Assembly: GCA_038087035.1 (NCBI GenBank)
Contig: CP051187.1
Location: 4,655,001 to 4,719,000, forward strand
Reading direction: 5' to 3'
DNA: 64,000 nt
Source: Gloeotrichia echinulata CP02
GTDB taxonomy: Bacteria > Cyanobacteriota > Cyanobacteriia > Cyanobacteriales > Nostocaceae
Positions within the stretch are counted from its first letter, which is position 1; every line of letters starts with the position of its first letter. Below the pieces are notes generated by a model, which searched no databases, was not told the DNA's origin, and saw nothing but the letters and a program-made list of their open reading frames with translations. Shown one piece after another: positions 18,067-25,785 of this stretch. Position numbers and translations under genes: made by a program.

Positions 18067-18546
18067 ATGGGCTATCAAAACATTAACGCCAGCATCTCCG
18101 CAGAAGATATCCAAGAAATCAAAGCGGCGCTACAAACCATCCAAAAAAAGCTACCGTTTCTTGTCACCCTCAGCGCCGAGGAACGGCGTAAACTAGTGAA
18201 AATGGGTGATAAAAGTTTGGCTTTTGTCAACAATAGCGTGACTGCGGCTCAGTCTAACCGGGAAATTCTCCCAGCCAGTTTTGATGTTGAGGAATTTGTC
18301 CGCGATTATCAATTGGCTACCAGTCTGACTGAAATCTTAACCTCGATGCGCCAAGTCTCTGAACAAGTAGATGATACTTTGTTGGCTGTGGGTAGTGAAG
18401 CGATGACGAGCAGTTTAACGGTTTATGATTATGTGAAGACTGCGGCGAAAAAGACTCCTGGCTTAAAAACTGTGGCGGAACAGTTAGGGGAACGTTTTAA
18501 AGCTATCAGAGCAAAATCTACCAAATCTACGGCGACGCCTCAATAA
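18067..18546 (+). CDS. conserved hypothetical protein, all-alpha
   Basis: 159 residues from an ATG. Soluble, with no signal or membrane segment. Predominantly amphipathic helices (AEDIQEIKAALQTIQKKLPF, EEFVRDYQLATSLTEILTSM). It has a short basic Thr/Ser/Lys tail. No catalytic motif is seen and no operon partner is evident. A role cannot be assigned. Confidence 0.7.
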   Translation: MGYQNINASISAEDIQEIKAALQTIQKKLPFLVTLSAEERRKLVKMGDKSLAFVNNSVTAAQSNREILPASFDVEEFVRDYQLATSLTEILTSMRQVSEQVDDTLLAVGSEAMTSSLTVYDYVKTAAKKTPGLKTVAEQLGERFKAIRAKSTKSTATPQ

Positions 18547-18549
18547 ATT

Positions 18550-18655
18550 ATACCAGTTTCAACAACGAACAGGACTAATACATGAGGTAGGGGCGCAAGG
18601 CTTTGCGCCCCTCTATATTGTTGATGTGTGGCGAAGATTTTTTGAATTGGTTTTA
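18550..18655. mobile_element. E7 palindromic element
   Basis: About 106 bp with ends ATACCAGTTT and AATTGGTTTTA and core GTAGGGGCGCAAGGCTTTGC plus GCCCCTC. It is the inverted relative of 50571-50670, with shared internal ACACATCAA and ATTTTTTGAATT blocks. Confidence 0.72.
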
Positions 18656-18673
18656 TAGTGTTTTAGTTTAGTC

Positions 18674-18881
18674 ATGATACCAATACATTGGTAAGGGCAG
18701 GGCAGTGCGGTGCCCCTACAAGACGATGATACCAATACATTGGTGAGGGCATGGCAGTGCCATGCCCCTACAAGACGATGATACCAATACATTGGTAAGG
18801 GCAGGGCAGTGCGGTGCCCCTACAAGACGATGATACCAATACATTGGTGAGGGCACGGCAGTGCCGTGCCCCTACAAGACA
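18674..18881. repeat. 4-copy 52-bp tandem palindromic repeat
   Basis: Four head-to-tail 52-bp units (ATGATACCAATACATTGGT, then a core, then CCCCTACAAGACG). Units 2 and 4 have perfect but different cores (GCATGGCAGTGCCATGC and GCACGGCAGTGCCGTGC). Units 1 and 3 share an imperfect one (GCAGGGCAGTGCGGTGC). Confidence 0.92.
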
Positions 18882-18921
18882 TTTATAGGTATCAGGGTTT
18901 TGGTGAAGTAGTATTAATACT

Positions 18922-19230
18922 CGTTGACGGAGCAAAAAGCTGCGTTCATCTCCCTCGGAACTGCGTTGACGGAGCAAAAAGCTGCGTTCATCTCTCTCGG
19001 AACTGCGTTGACGGAGCAAAAAGCTGCGTTCATCTCTCTCGGAACTGCGTTGACGGAGCAAAAAGCTGCGTTCATCTCTCTCGGAACTGCGTTGACGGAG
19101 CAAAAAGCTGCGTTCATCTCTCTCGGAACTGCGTTGACGGAGCAAAAAGCTGCGTTCATCTCTCTCGGAACTGCGTTGACGGAGTAAAAAGCTGCGTTCA
19201 TCTCCCTCGGAACTGCGTTGACGGAGTAAA
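18922..19230. repeat. 42-bp tandem repeat array (7 copies plus a partial)
   Basis: Seven copies of a 42-bp unit beginning CGTTGACGGAGCAAAAAGC, almost identical to each other, followed by CGTTGACGGAGTAAATAG. Because 42 is divisible by 3, several frames on both strands stay open and give 14-residue repeats. I take these as non-coding consequences of the array. Confidence 0.93.
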
Positions 19231-19235
19231 TAGAT

Positions 19236-19300
19236 CACGGGGTAAGGGCGCAAAGCCTTGCGCCCCTACATAGATCACGGGGTGGGGGCGCAAGGCCTTA
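19236..19300. repeat. two partial core palindromes
   Basis: TAGATCACGGGGTAAGGGCG with complement GCGCCCCTACA, then a second GATCACGGGGTGGGGGCG that stops after CAAGGCCTTA. The second palindrome is cut at its centre, next to an E3 element. Confidence 0.6.
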
Positions 19301-19305
19301 CAATG

Positions 19306-19418
19306 CAATACAGTTCAGTTAAGAAAATTGTCGTAGGGGCACGGCACGAATAAAATTGTCATTAGAAGCAAAAATTTTGGATGCCGTGCCCCTACAGTGT
19401 ATATCATTCGAGCCTAAC
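19306..19418. mobile_element. E3 element (right end incomplete)
   Basis: Left end CAATACAGTTCAGTTA. The two half-palindromes GTAGGGGCACGGCA and TGCCGTGCCCCTAC are separated by about 37 bp of AT-rich DNA. It ends GAGCCTAAC and lacks the full right repeat seen at 62938-62953. Confidence 0.82.
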
Positions 19419-19456
19419 ATCCCTGTATTGCCTGACAATGGACTCAGATTCTACTA

Positions 19457-20227
19457 TTATGGAAACTTCCGCTCGCGCACATCTACTACATAATCTTGCA
19501 CGGCTTTGGTAATTGTCTCGCGCAGATTGGTATAAACTTTGGCGAATGGCGGGTGCTTCTCTGACAACCCCAACACATCAGAGGTAACTAATACCTGACC
19601 ATCGCAGTGAGAACCTGCGCCGATACCAATGGTAGGAATACTCAATGTTTCTGTAATCTGTTTTGCCAAATCGGCGGGGATATGCTCTAACACTATAGAG
19701 AATACACCCGCTTGTTCCAGGGCGATCGCTTCTTGTAAAATCCTCTCGCCCTCTTCCTGGGTCTTTCCTTGTTGTCGCAAACCGATTTGATGGACTGATT
19801 GGGGCGTCAACCCCACATGACCCATGACAGGAATCCCGGCTTGTACTAAACGCGCAATAGTTTCCACCATCGCCGGATAGCCACCCTCTAACTTCACAGC
19901 TTGCGCCCCGGTTTCCTTCAACACTCGCCCAGCGGAATGCATCGCTTGTTGAATGCTTTCTTGATACGTTAAAAATGGTAAATCTACGACAATTAATGAC
20001 CGTTGCACACCCCTAACCACTGATTTAGCGTGGTACAGCATTTCATCCAGAGAAATTGGCAGCGTTGTTTTATACCCCAACATTACCGCCATAGAGTCCC
20101 CGACCAGGATTAAGTCTACCCCGGCTGCATCGAGGAGTTGGGCGATCGCATAATCCCAAGCGGTCAACGCTACAATTGACCGTCCCTGTTGTTTCCATTG
20201 AATTAATTGCTTGGTAGTAACTGCCAT
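19457..20227 (-). CDS. panB: 3-methyl-2-oxobutanoate hydroxymethyltransferase
   Basis: 256 residues. Transfers a hydroxymethyl group from methylene-THF to ketoisovalerate, the first committed step to pantothenate and coenzyme A. Family signatures: LTAWDYAIAQLLDAAGVDLI (21-40), metal/substrate loop LVGDSMAVMLGY, GAQAVKLEGG, MGHVGLTPQSV, the catalytic region VLEHIPADLA and GIGAGSHCDGQVLV. The ATG lies just after an STRR of GCTGAGT heptads. No pan gene is adjacent. Confidence 0.96.
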   Translation of the reverse strand: MAVTTKQLIQWKQQGRSIVALTAWDYAIAQLLDAAGVDLILVGDSMAVMLGYKTTLPISLDEMLYHAKSVVRGVQRSLIVVDLPFLTYQESIQQAMHSAGRVLKETGAQAVKLEGGYPAMVETIARLVQAGIPVMGHVGLTPQSVHQIGLRQQGKTQEEGERILQEAIALEQAGVFSIVLEHIPADLAKQITETLSIPTIGIGAGSHCDGQVLVTSDVLGLSEKHPPFAKVYTNLRETITKAVQDYVVDVRERKFP

Positions 20228-20233
20228 TTTTTG

Positions 20234-20264
20234 AGTGCTGAGTGCTGAGTGCTGAGTGGTGAGT
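20234..20264. repeat. STRR, GAGTGCT heptads
   Basis: Tandem GAGTGCT units immediately upstream of panB. Confidence 0.8.
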
Positions 20265-20280
20265 TAGAAGTTAGAACTTA

Positions 20281-20491
20281 GAAGTTTGCAGTTAGAAGTT
20301 ACAGCAATTTTCAGACAATAACAACATATATTGTAGGGGCACGGCACTGCCGTGCCCTATCCCGTGATCTATTTACTGAGAAGTTTGCAGTTAGAAGTTA
20401 CAGCAATTTTCAGACAATAACAACATATATTGTAGGGGCACGGCACTGCCGTGCCCTATCCCGTGATCTATTTACCTGAAAACTGCTGTAA
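20281..20491. mobile_element. tandem duplication of an E1 element
   Basis: A 98-bp period: GAAGTTTGCAGTTAGAAG plus TTACAGCAATTTTCA and core GTAGGGGCACGGCACTGC occur twice, at 20281 and 20379. The first copy loses the right end after ATCTATTTACTGAG. The second is complete and ends TGAAAACTGCTGTAA at 20491. Confidence 0.85.
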
Positions 20492-20499
20492 GATAAATC

Positions 20500-20665
20500 C
20501 CCAATCCCCAATCCCTGGTAACTGAGCGGAGCCGTACCACTACGTGGAAGCAAGCTACGCGTAGCGTCTCGCAGAGAAGTGCAATCCCCAATCCCCAATC
20601 CCCAATCCCCAATCCCTGGTAACAGAGCGGAGCCGTTCGCGTAGCGTCCGCACCAGAAGTGCAAT
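20500..20665. repeat. STRR (CCCAATC) mixed with small dispersed repeats
   Basis: CCCAATCCC heptads at about 20500-20515 and 20582-20616. They alternate with two copies of GAGCGGAGCCGT followed by CGCGTAGCGTC-type dispersed repeats. No gene is seen. Confidence 0.75.
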
Positions 20666-20667
20666 CC

Positions 20668-21792
20668 CTACTTGACAGCGCGACTAAAAGCCAGATGGGG
20701 TTTGGCGCTACCCATTTTTGGCATTAACCAAGCTAGACCTTCACTTGTACCAATCCATAATTTATTACCGATGTCCGGGATAAGGGTGAGAACGCGACTA
20801 GAAGGAAGTCCAGCAACTTGGTCTAATACAGCTCCTGTGTTTGGATTTAATCGTAACAGACCATTGTTAGTACCTACCCAAAGGCTACCATCTTTAGCAA
20901 AGCGCACTGCTGTAACATTACGTCCTCGTAAACGGGTGACAGACCGTAGGATTGCACCGGTTTTGGGGTTAATGACGAGTAAATTATTCGGCATTCCTGC
21001 CCAAATTAAGCCTTCTGGGCTAATAGCTAGGGCTTGGACTGTCGTTCCTGGTAGTTCGGCGATTCGCTTGATAATCAAGGCGTTGGCGGTATTAATTCTG
21101 ATTAAACCATCTAAAGTGCCCACCCACAGATGTCCTTCTGCATCTAAAGTGAGGGCGTTGGCGCTGACTCCAGGAAGATTTTTTAATGTGGTCATAATTA
21201 AGCCCTCGTCAGGACTAATTAGGGCTAAACCATTATCGGTTCCCGTCCACAAATAACCCCTTTTGTCAAGTAATAGTGACAATACCCGTTTGGAAGGTAA
21301 AAATAAATTCTGGGCTGTGATTTCGCTAGTTTTGGGGTCTACTCGCATTAATCCTTCATAACTTCCCACCCACAAGCGTCCTACTTTGTCTTGGGCTAAA
21401 GCACCAATGGCGGTATTGGGTAAACTGACGCGATTTAAAATTTTACCAGTGTTAGGGTCAATGTGCGATAGTCCCCGCCAAGAACCGACCCAAAGATTAC
21501 CAGTAAAATCTCCCAGCAAGTTGTTGACACGATAATCAGTTGGTATTGTCACCTCTTGCAATTGTCGTTGATCGGGTAAGGGAGCGGCTCCCGGTGGCGG
21601 TGGGGCGGCTGGATAGGAGGGGGTTAACTCAGATGGGTCTTTGTCAGGGTTTTTTGATGGTGGCGCCGGACTACTCTTAGTTTGGGCGATCGCTGGATTT
21701 GCGATGGCGATAGTTTCCACACTCGGTAAAACCGTCAACCCAACCAGAATAGAAGTCATTAATAAACTTCTGCGCTTGGCAAAGCATACCAT
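20668..21792 (-). CDS. exported beta-propeller protein (two-component-regulator propeller repeats)
   Basis: 374 residues from the ATG at 21792, which has AAAGGAAA in front and gives a clean signal peptide (MVCFAKRRSLLMTSILVGLT, cleavage near AIAQ). A longer frame to 21882 adds 30 residues without a ribosome site. A Pro-rich stretch (PAAPPPPGAAPLP) is followed by seven or so repeats of about 40 residues with the pattern DxxGxLWVGTxxGLxRINPxTG, the Reg_prop/YvrE type propeller. Without a kinase or membrane domain it is probably a periplasmic binding or scaffold protein. The ligand is unknown. Confidence 0.82.
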   Translation of the reverse strand: MVCFAKRRSLLMTSILVGLTVLPSVETIAIANPAIAQTKSSPAPPSKNPDKDPSELTPSYPAAPPPPGAAPLPDQRQLQEVTIPTDYRVNNLLGDFTGNLWVGSWRGLSHIDPNTGKILNRVSLPNTAIGALAQDKVGRLWVGSYEGLMRVDPKTSEITAQNLFLPSKRVLSLLLDKRGYLWTGTDNGLALISPDEGLIMTTLKNLPGVSANALTLDAEGHLWVGTLDGLIRINTANALIIKRIAELPGTTVQALAISPEGLIWAGMPNNLLVINPKTGAILRSVTRLRGRNVTAVRFAKDGSLWVGTNNGLLRLNPNTGAVLDQVAGLPSSRVLTLIPDIGNKLWIGTSEGLAWLMPKMGSAKPHLAFSRAVK

Positions 21793-22379
21793 GTTCACAT
21801 TTCCTTTATTCGCTTGGAGTAACTTCAGTGTTCCCCTCCTGGGGATTTTTCCATCGTCACCGCCAATATTTCTCGACTCCAAGCTGGGGACACTTCGGCA
21901 AGCTCAGTGCATCGCTGGGGATTGGGGATTTTATGCCCCATGCCTATACAACCTAGTGTTGGACTTTGTAAATAACTCTTAACAAAATGTTTAAAACTTT
22001 ATGTAATAACAAATTTAAATCAATAAGTTAAAAAGATTCAAAGTATAACTTATCGATTTATTGATATATTGTGAAACAGGTTACAAATTAGTTGGTGTGC
22101 AATTTTTGTCTTTCCCTCACGACTCCTCTCAACCAGCCTCAGTTAAAGTTTCGCTTGGTGTATTCCCTGTAAATCCAGGAAATCAACGAGATTTGCCAGT
22201 TAGTTCTAACCCTAGATCATCTGACGGGGTAAAGTGCAAGACCCATACTCACCAAGGCGTGAGTAGCTTTGGATAGGGTAGCTTTGGAGCGGTATGATGT
22301 CATGGAAAAAACCGGGTGAGGAAAATTGCACCCAATGTGATTTGATAAATATACAGTGTGACTTCTTGGAAGGGAATTT
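21793..22379. other. upstream region of rbcL
   Basis: 587 bp serving as the rbcL promoter/leader and as upstream DNA for the divergent propeller gene. It contains an NtcA-like box at 22070-22085 and AT-rich DNA around 21960-22070. The ribosome-binding site GGAAGGGA lies at 22366-22373. No gene is seen in it. Confidence 0.6.
22070..22085 (+). promoter_or_regulatory. NtcA (BifA)-type binding site upstream of rbcL
   Basis: TGT-N10-ACA, also GTG-N8-TAC, about 295 bp before the rbcL start. NtcA/BifA is known to bind upstream of rbcL in Anabaena 7120 at a TGT-N9/10-ACA sequence. The assignment here rests on the sequence pattern and position. Confidence 0.5.
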
Positions 22380-23810
22380 ATGTCTTACGCTCAAACTAAG
22401 ACTCAGGCAAAAACTGGGTATAAAGCCGGGGTTCAAGATTACAGACTAACTTATTACACACCCGATTACACTCCAAAAGATACAGATATTTTAGCGGCAT
22501 TTCGTGTTACACCCCAGCCCGGTGTTCCCTTTGAAGAAGCGGCTGCAGCAGTAGCGGCTGAGTCTTCCACTGGTACTTGGACAACTGTGTGGACAGACTT
22601 GCTCACCGACCTAGATCGCTACAAAGGTCGTTGTTACGATATCGAACCAGTTCCCGGCGAAGACAACCAATTTATTGCCTATATCGCCTATCCTTTGGAC
22701 TTGTTTGAAGAAGGCTCTATCACCAACGTATTGACCTCTATCGTTGGTAACGTATTTGGTTTTAAAGCGTTGCGGGCACTGCGTCTAGAAGACATCCGCT
22801 TTCCTGTAGCTTACATCAAGACTTTCCAAGGACCTCCCCACGGTATCCAAGTTGAGCGTGACAAATTAAACAAATACGGTCGTCCGCTGTTGGGTTGTAC
22901 AATCAAACCCAAATTAGGTCTGTCTGCTAAGAACTACGGACGCGCAGTATACGAGTGTTTGCGCGGTGGTTTGGACTTCACCAAAGACGACGAAAACATC
23001 AACTCCGCACCATTCCAAAGATGGCGCGATCGCTTCTATTTCGTTGCAGATGCTATTGCCAAAGCTCAAGCGGAAACCGGTGAAATCAAAGGTCACTACC
23101 TGAACGTTACCGCTCCCACCTGCGAAGAAATGCTGAAGCGGGCTGAGTACGCTAAAGAACTCAAACAGCCCATCATCATGCACGACTACCTGACCGCAGG
23201 CTTCACCGCTAACACCACCTTGGCTCGTTGGTGCCGCGACAACGGTGTCCTGCTACACATTCACCGGGCGATGCACGCTGTAATCGACCGTCAAAAGAAT
23301 CACGGTATCCACTTCCGTGTATTGGCTAAAGCTCTACGCTTATCTGGTGGAGACCACATCCACACAGGTACCGTAGTTGGTAAATTGGAAGGTGAGCGCG
23401 GCATCACAATGGGCTTCGTTGACCTGTTGCGTGAAAACTACGTTGAGCAAGACAAGTCACGCGGTATTTACTTTACCCAAGACTGGGCTTCTCTACCTGG
23501 AGTATTGGCTGTTGCATCCGGTGGTATCCACGTATGGCACATGCCCGCATTGGTAGAAATCTTCGGTGATGACTCCGTACTACAATTCGGTGGTGGTACT
23601 TTAGGTCACCCCTGGGGTAACGCTCCTGGCGCTACCGCTAACCGCGTCGCCTTGGAAGCAGTTGTTCAAGCTCGTAACGAAGGACGTAACCTGGCTCGCG
23701 AAGGTAACGACATTATCCGCGAAGCAGCTAAGTGGTCTCCTGAACTAGCTGCAGCTTGCGAACTTTGGAAAGAAATCAAGTTCGAGTTTGAAGCAATGGA
23801 TACCGTCTGA
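22380..23810 (+). CDS. rbcL: ribulose bisphosphate carboxylase large subunit
   Basis: 476 residues, the exact length usual for Nostocales. Form IB Rubisco large subunit, catalysing CO2 (or O2) addition to RuBP in carboxysomes. The N-terminal YKAGVQDYRLTYYTPDY, the carbamylated Lys in GGLDFTKDDENINS, the active-site His in HIHRAMHAV, loop 6 VVGKLEGERG and the phosphate-binding SGGIHVWHMP are all intact. A good ribosome site (GGAAGGGA) precedes the ATG. It is the first gene of rbcL-rbcX-rbcS; an STRR with dyad symmetry separates it from rbcX. Codon use is biased towards C-ending codons relative to neighbours, as expected for a highly expressed gene. Confidence 0.99.
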   Translation: MSYAQTKTQAKTGYKAGVQDYRLTYYTPDYTPKDTDILAAFRVTPQPGVPFEEAAAAVAAESSTGTWTTVWTDLLTDLDRYKGRCYDIEPVPGEDNQFIAYIAYPLDLFEEGSITNVLTSIVGNVFGFKALRALRLEDIRFPVAYIKTFQGPPHGIQVERDKLNKYGRPLLGCTIKPKLGLSAKNYGRAVYECLRGGLDFTKDDENINSAPFQRWRDRFYFVADAIAKAQAETGEIKGHYLNVTAPTCEEMLKRAEYAKELKQPIIMHDYLTAGFTANTTLARWCRDNGVLLHIHRAMHAVIDRQKNHGIHFRVLAKALRLSGGDHIHTGTVVGKLEGERGITMGFVDLLRENYVEQDKSRGIYFTQDWASLPGVLAVASGGIHVWHMPALVEIFGDDSVLQFGGGTLGHPWGNAPGATANRVALEAVVQARNEGRNLAREGNDIIREAAKWSPELAAACELWKEIKFEFEAMDTV

Positions 23811-23821
23811 TCACCGACTTA

Positions 23822-23886
23822 GGCGTTAAGAGTTAAGAGTTAAGAGTTAAATTAATTCATAACTCATAACTCATAACTCATAACTT
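23822..23886. repeat. STRR with dyad symmetry between rbcL and rbcX
   Basis: GTTAAGA heptads followed by CATAACT heptads. The two halves are roughly complementary and could fold into a long AT-rich hairpin in the rbcL-rbcX transcript. Confidence 0.8.
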
Positions 23887-23905
23887 TTGAGGGCTGGGGT
23901 CAAGC

Positions 23906-24313
23906 ATGAATCTCAAGCAAATTGCGAAGGACACAGCCAAGACTATCCAACGCTACCTGACTTATCAGGCGCTGAGGACAGTACTGGCACAGCTAGGTGA
24001 AACAAATCCTCCATTACAACTTTGGCTACATAACTTTTCCGCCGACAAAATCCACGATGGAGAAGCATATATTGAGCAACTGTTGCGGGAGAAGCCAGAG
24101 TTAGCATTGCGAATCATGACTGTCAGGGAACACATTGCGGCAGAAATTACAGAATTTTTACCCGAAATGGTTCAGACCGGAATTCAGCAAGCGAATATGG
24201 AACAGCGTCGCCAGCATCTAGAACGCATCACGAGAATAGATACATCAAACCCCAGTCTGTCACCAGAACAGCAAGCAACAAAAGACCCGAATTTGGATAA
24301 CTTATCCAGTTAG
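23906..24313 (+). CDS. rbcX: Rubisco assembly chaperone RbcX
   Basis: 135 residues. Dimeric, all-helical chaperone that binds the C-terminal peptide of RbcL (EIKFEFEAMDTV region) and helps form the L8 core. Recognisable features: MNLKQIAKDTAKTIQRYLTY, LRTVLAQLGETNPPLQLWLH, and AYIEQLLREKPELALRIMTV with VREHIAAEITEFLPEMV. It sits between rbcL and rbcS with 95 bp and 45 bp spacers, the standard cyanobacterial order. The C-terminal 30 residues are polar and probably flexible. Confidence 0.98.
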   Translation: MNLKQIAKDTAKTIQRYLTYQALRTVLAQLGETNPPLQLWLHNFSADKIHDGEAYIEQLLREKPELALRIMTVREHIAAEITEFLPEMVQTGIQQANMEQRRQHLERITRIDTSNPSLSPEQQATKDPNLDNLSS

Positions 24314-24358
24314 TCGGTCAACGTAGTCATAAAAAATCGCAACCCATTATCAAAAGCT

Positions 24359-24688
24359 ATGCAAACTTTACCAAAAGAGCGTCGTTACGAAACCCTGTCC
24401 TACCTTCCACCCCTGTCTGACGCTCAAATTGCGAAGCAGATCCAGTACATTTTGAGCCAAGGTTACATTCCCGCGATTGAGTTTAACGAAACTTCTGAGC
24501 CTACAGAATTATACTGGACACTGTGGAAGCTGCCTTTGTTCAATGCTAGAACCACTCAAGAAGTATTGAACGAAGTTCAAGCTTGTCGTTCTCAGTATTC
24601 CAGCAACTACATCCGTGTTGTGGGTTTTGACAACATCAAGCAGTGTCAAATTCTCAGCTTCATCGTTCACAAACCCAGCAGATACTAA
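24359..24688 (+). CDS. rbcS: ribulose bisphosphate carboxylase small subunit
   Basis: 109 residues, the cyanobacterial short form. It starts MQTLPKERRYETLSYLPPLS and contains YIPAIEFNE, YWTLWKLPLFN, the VLNEVQACR helix and YIRVVGFDNIKQCQ. It completes the L8S8 enzyme with RbcL and is last in the rbcLXS operon, ahead of a strong terminator hairpin. It shares its fold with the C-terminal SSU-like domain of the activase at 31865-33109. Confidence 0.99.
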   Translation: MQTLPKERRYETLSYLPPLSDAQIAKQIQYILSQGYIPAIEFNETSEPTELYWTLWKLPLFNARTTQEVLNEVQACRSQYSSNYIRVVGFDNIKQCQILSFIVHKPSRY

Positions 24689-24721
24689 AGCTGACACGCT
24701 GGAAGTAATTTGTTGATGACA

Positions 24722-24760
24722 AATAGGAGAGGTGGAATTATCTACCTCTCCTATTTATTA
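24722..24760 (+). terminator. Rho-independent-type terminator of the rbc operon
   Basis: A perfect 12-bp stem, AATAGGAGAGGT paired with ACCTCTCCTATT (extendable to 15 bp with one G-T pair), with a 4-nt ATTA loop followed by TATTACT. It lies 34 bp after the rbcS stop. Confidence 0.8.
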
Positions 24761-24791
24761 CTCCCTTCCCGGTCTAAGATTACCTATATCC

Positions 24792-24905
24792 CAATACAGT
24801 TCAGTTAAGGAAAATTGTCGTAGGGGCACGGCACGAATAAAATTGTCATTAGAAGAAAAGATTTTGGATGCCGTGCCCCTACAGTGTATATCATTCGAGC
24901 CTAAC
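24792..24905. mobile_element. E3 element (right end truncated)
   Basis: CAATACAGTTCAGTTA left end, half-palindromes GTAGGGGCACGGCA and TGCCGTGCCCCTAC split by about 37 bp, ending GAGCCTAACT. Over 90% identical by eye to 19306-19418. Confidence 0.85.
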
Positions 24906-24910
24906 TAAAG

Positions 24911-24968
24911 GGTGCGTCAGTGCGAGAAACTCAAGACATAGCCCGAAATTATTGGTACTGACGCACCT
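24911..24968. repeat. inverted repeat GGTGCGTCAGT
   Basis: GGTGCGTCAGT and its exact complement ACTGACGCACC separated by about 36 bp. It resembles the GGTGCGTTA hairpins near the RAYT gene at 38.6 kb. Confidence 0.65.
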
Positions 24969-25074
24969 GAGTGTGGATAATTTAATTTCTGGAAGTCCCT
25001 AATATTAGCGTGGATGACACACTCCGACCTAATAATCGGCTAGATTATAATTAATCTTTCTGCCACAAAGCGCT

Positions 25075-25356
25075 ATGCAAATCGTTTTACCTCCTGAAGT
25101 TGAGGCTATAGTACAACGCCAAGTAGCCCAAGGTAAATATGCGAACGCTCTCGAAGTTATCCTCGCTGGGGTTAAACTCTTGGAGCAGCAAGAAGATATT
25201 TACCAAGGAAGATTAAAAGAGCTTCAAGAAGCAGCGCAGATAGGATTGGAGGCGTCTTCGCGAGGTGAAGTTGTTGATGGTCCGACTGCAATGGCACAAA
25301 TTCGAGCCAATTTGCGTTCTCGTTACACTTTACCAGAAGAATTGTCAGCAATTTAA
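25075..25356 (+). CDS. ParD-like antitoxin (no toxin partner seen)
   Basis: 93 residues. MQIVLPPEVEAIVQRQVAQG plus KYANALEVILAGVKLLEQQE matches the ribbon-helix-helix start of ParD/CopG antitoxins. The C-terminal RGEVVDGPTAMAQIRANLRS looks like a toxin-binding tail. ParD genes normally overlap a downstream parE. Here an IS605-like relic begins about 25 bp after the stop and no ParE frame follows, so it seems orphaned. DNA-binding autoregulation is the family expectation. Confidence 0.78.
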   Translation: MQIVLPPEVEAIVQRQVAQGKYANALEVILAGVKLLEQQEDIYQGRLKELQEAAQIGLEASSRGEVVDGPTAMAQIRANLRSRYTLPEELSAI

Positions 25357-25382
25357 TTCTCTAGTTTATCAAAAATCTGGGT

Positions 25383-25785
25383 CTAAAACCCCGTCGTTCT
25401 AGGACGGCTTTTGGTATAATAGGCTTTGTGGGAGGGTAATCAACCACATAAAAAACCCATTTGCTACCTAACAAGTAGACGCTGCACCTTCTCCCAAAGG
25501 GAGAGGCTACGCCAAGACAACTAAATCTATGGGGTTCTACTTCGTAGTTCTAGTATCGCCTGGAAGTAGGTAAAAGATTTACAGGTACTAGACTAACAGC
25601 ATTAAACTGCAAACAAATTTTGCACTATGTGCAACTATGGTCGGGCAGACCAAAAGTTAACGCTTCTCTACGAGACGCTGCGCGAAGAGGAGAGAACCAC
25701 CTCTGGGTTAGATACCGCAAGGGGTCTAATCTAAGTGGACTCGTTGAATCAAGAATCCCCGTACCTTTAGGTCGGGGAGTGTCAA
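25383..25785 (+). mobile_element. non-autonomous IS200/IS605-like element
   Basis: The left end has a CCGTC/GACGG hairpin (25391-25407) followed by TTTTGGTATAATAGG. The right end has GTTGAATCAAGAATCCCCG, then a TACCTTTAGGT hairpin loop and CGGGGAGTGTCAA. These ends match the layout of cyanobacterial IS605/TnpB elements. There is no tnpA or tnpB; only a short open stretch before the right end resembles decayed tnpB tail sequence. Small dispersed repeats are inserted at 25488-25514 and 25665-25698. The boundary bases are inferred. Confidence 0.68.

Noticed and set aside
18768..19273. Long open frames giving 14-residue repeats (MNAAFCSVNAVPRE type)
   Set aside because: The 42-bp period keeps several frames open on both strands at once; no start context or known protein features.
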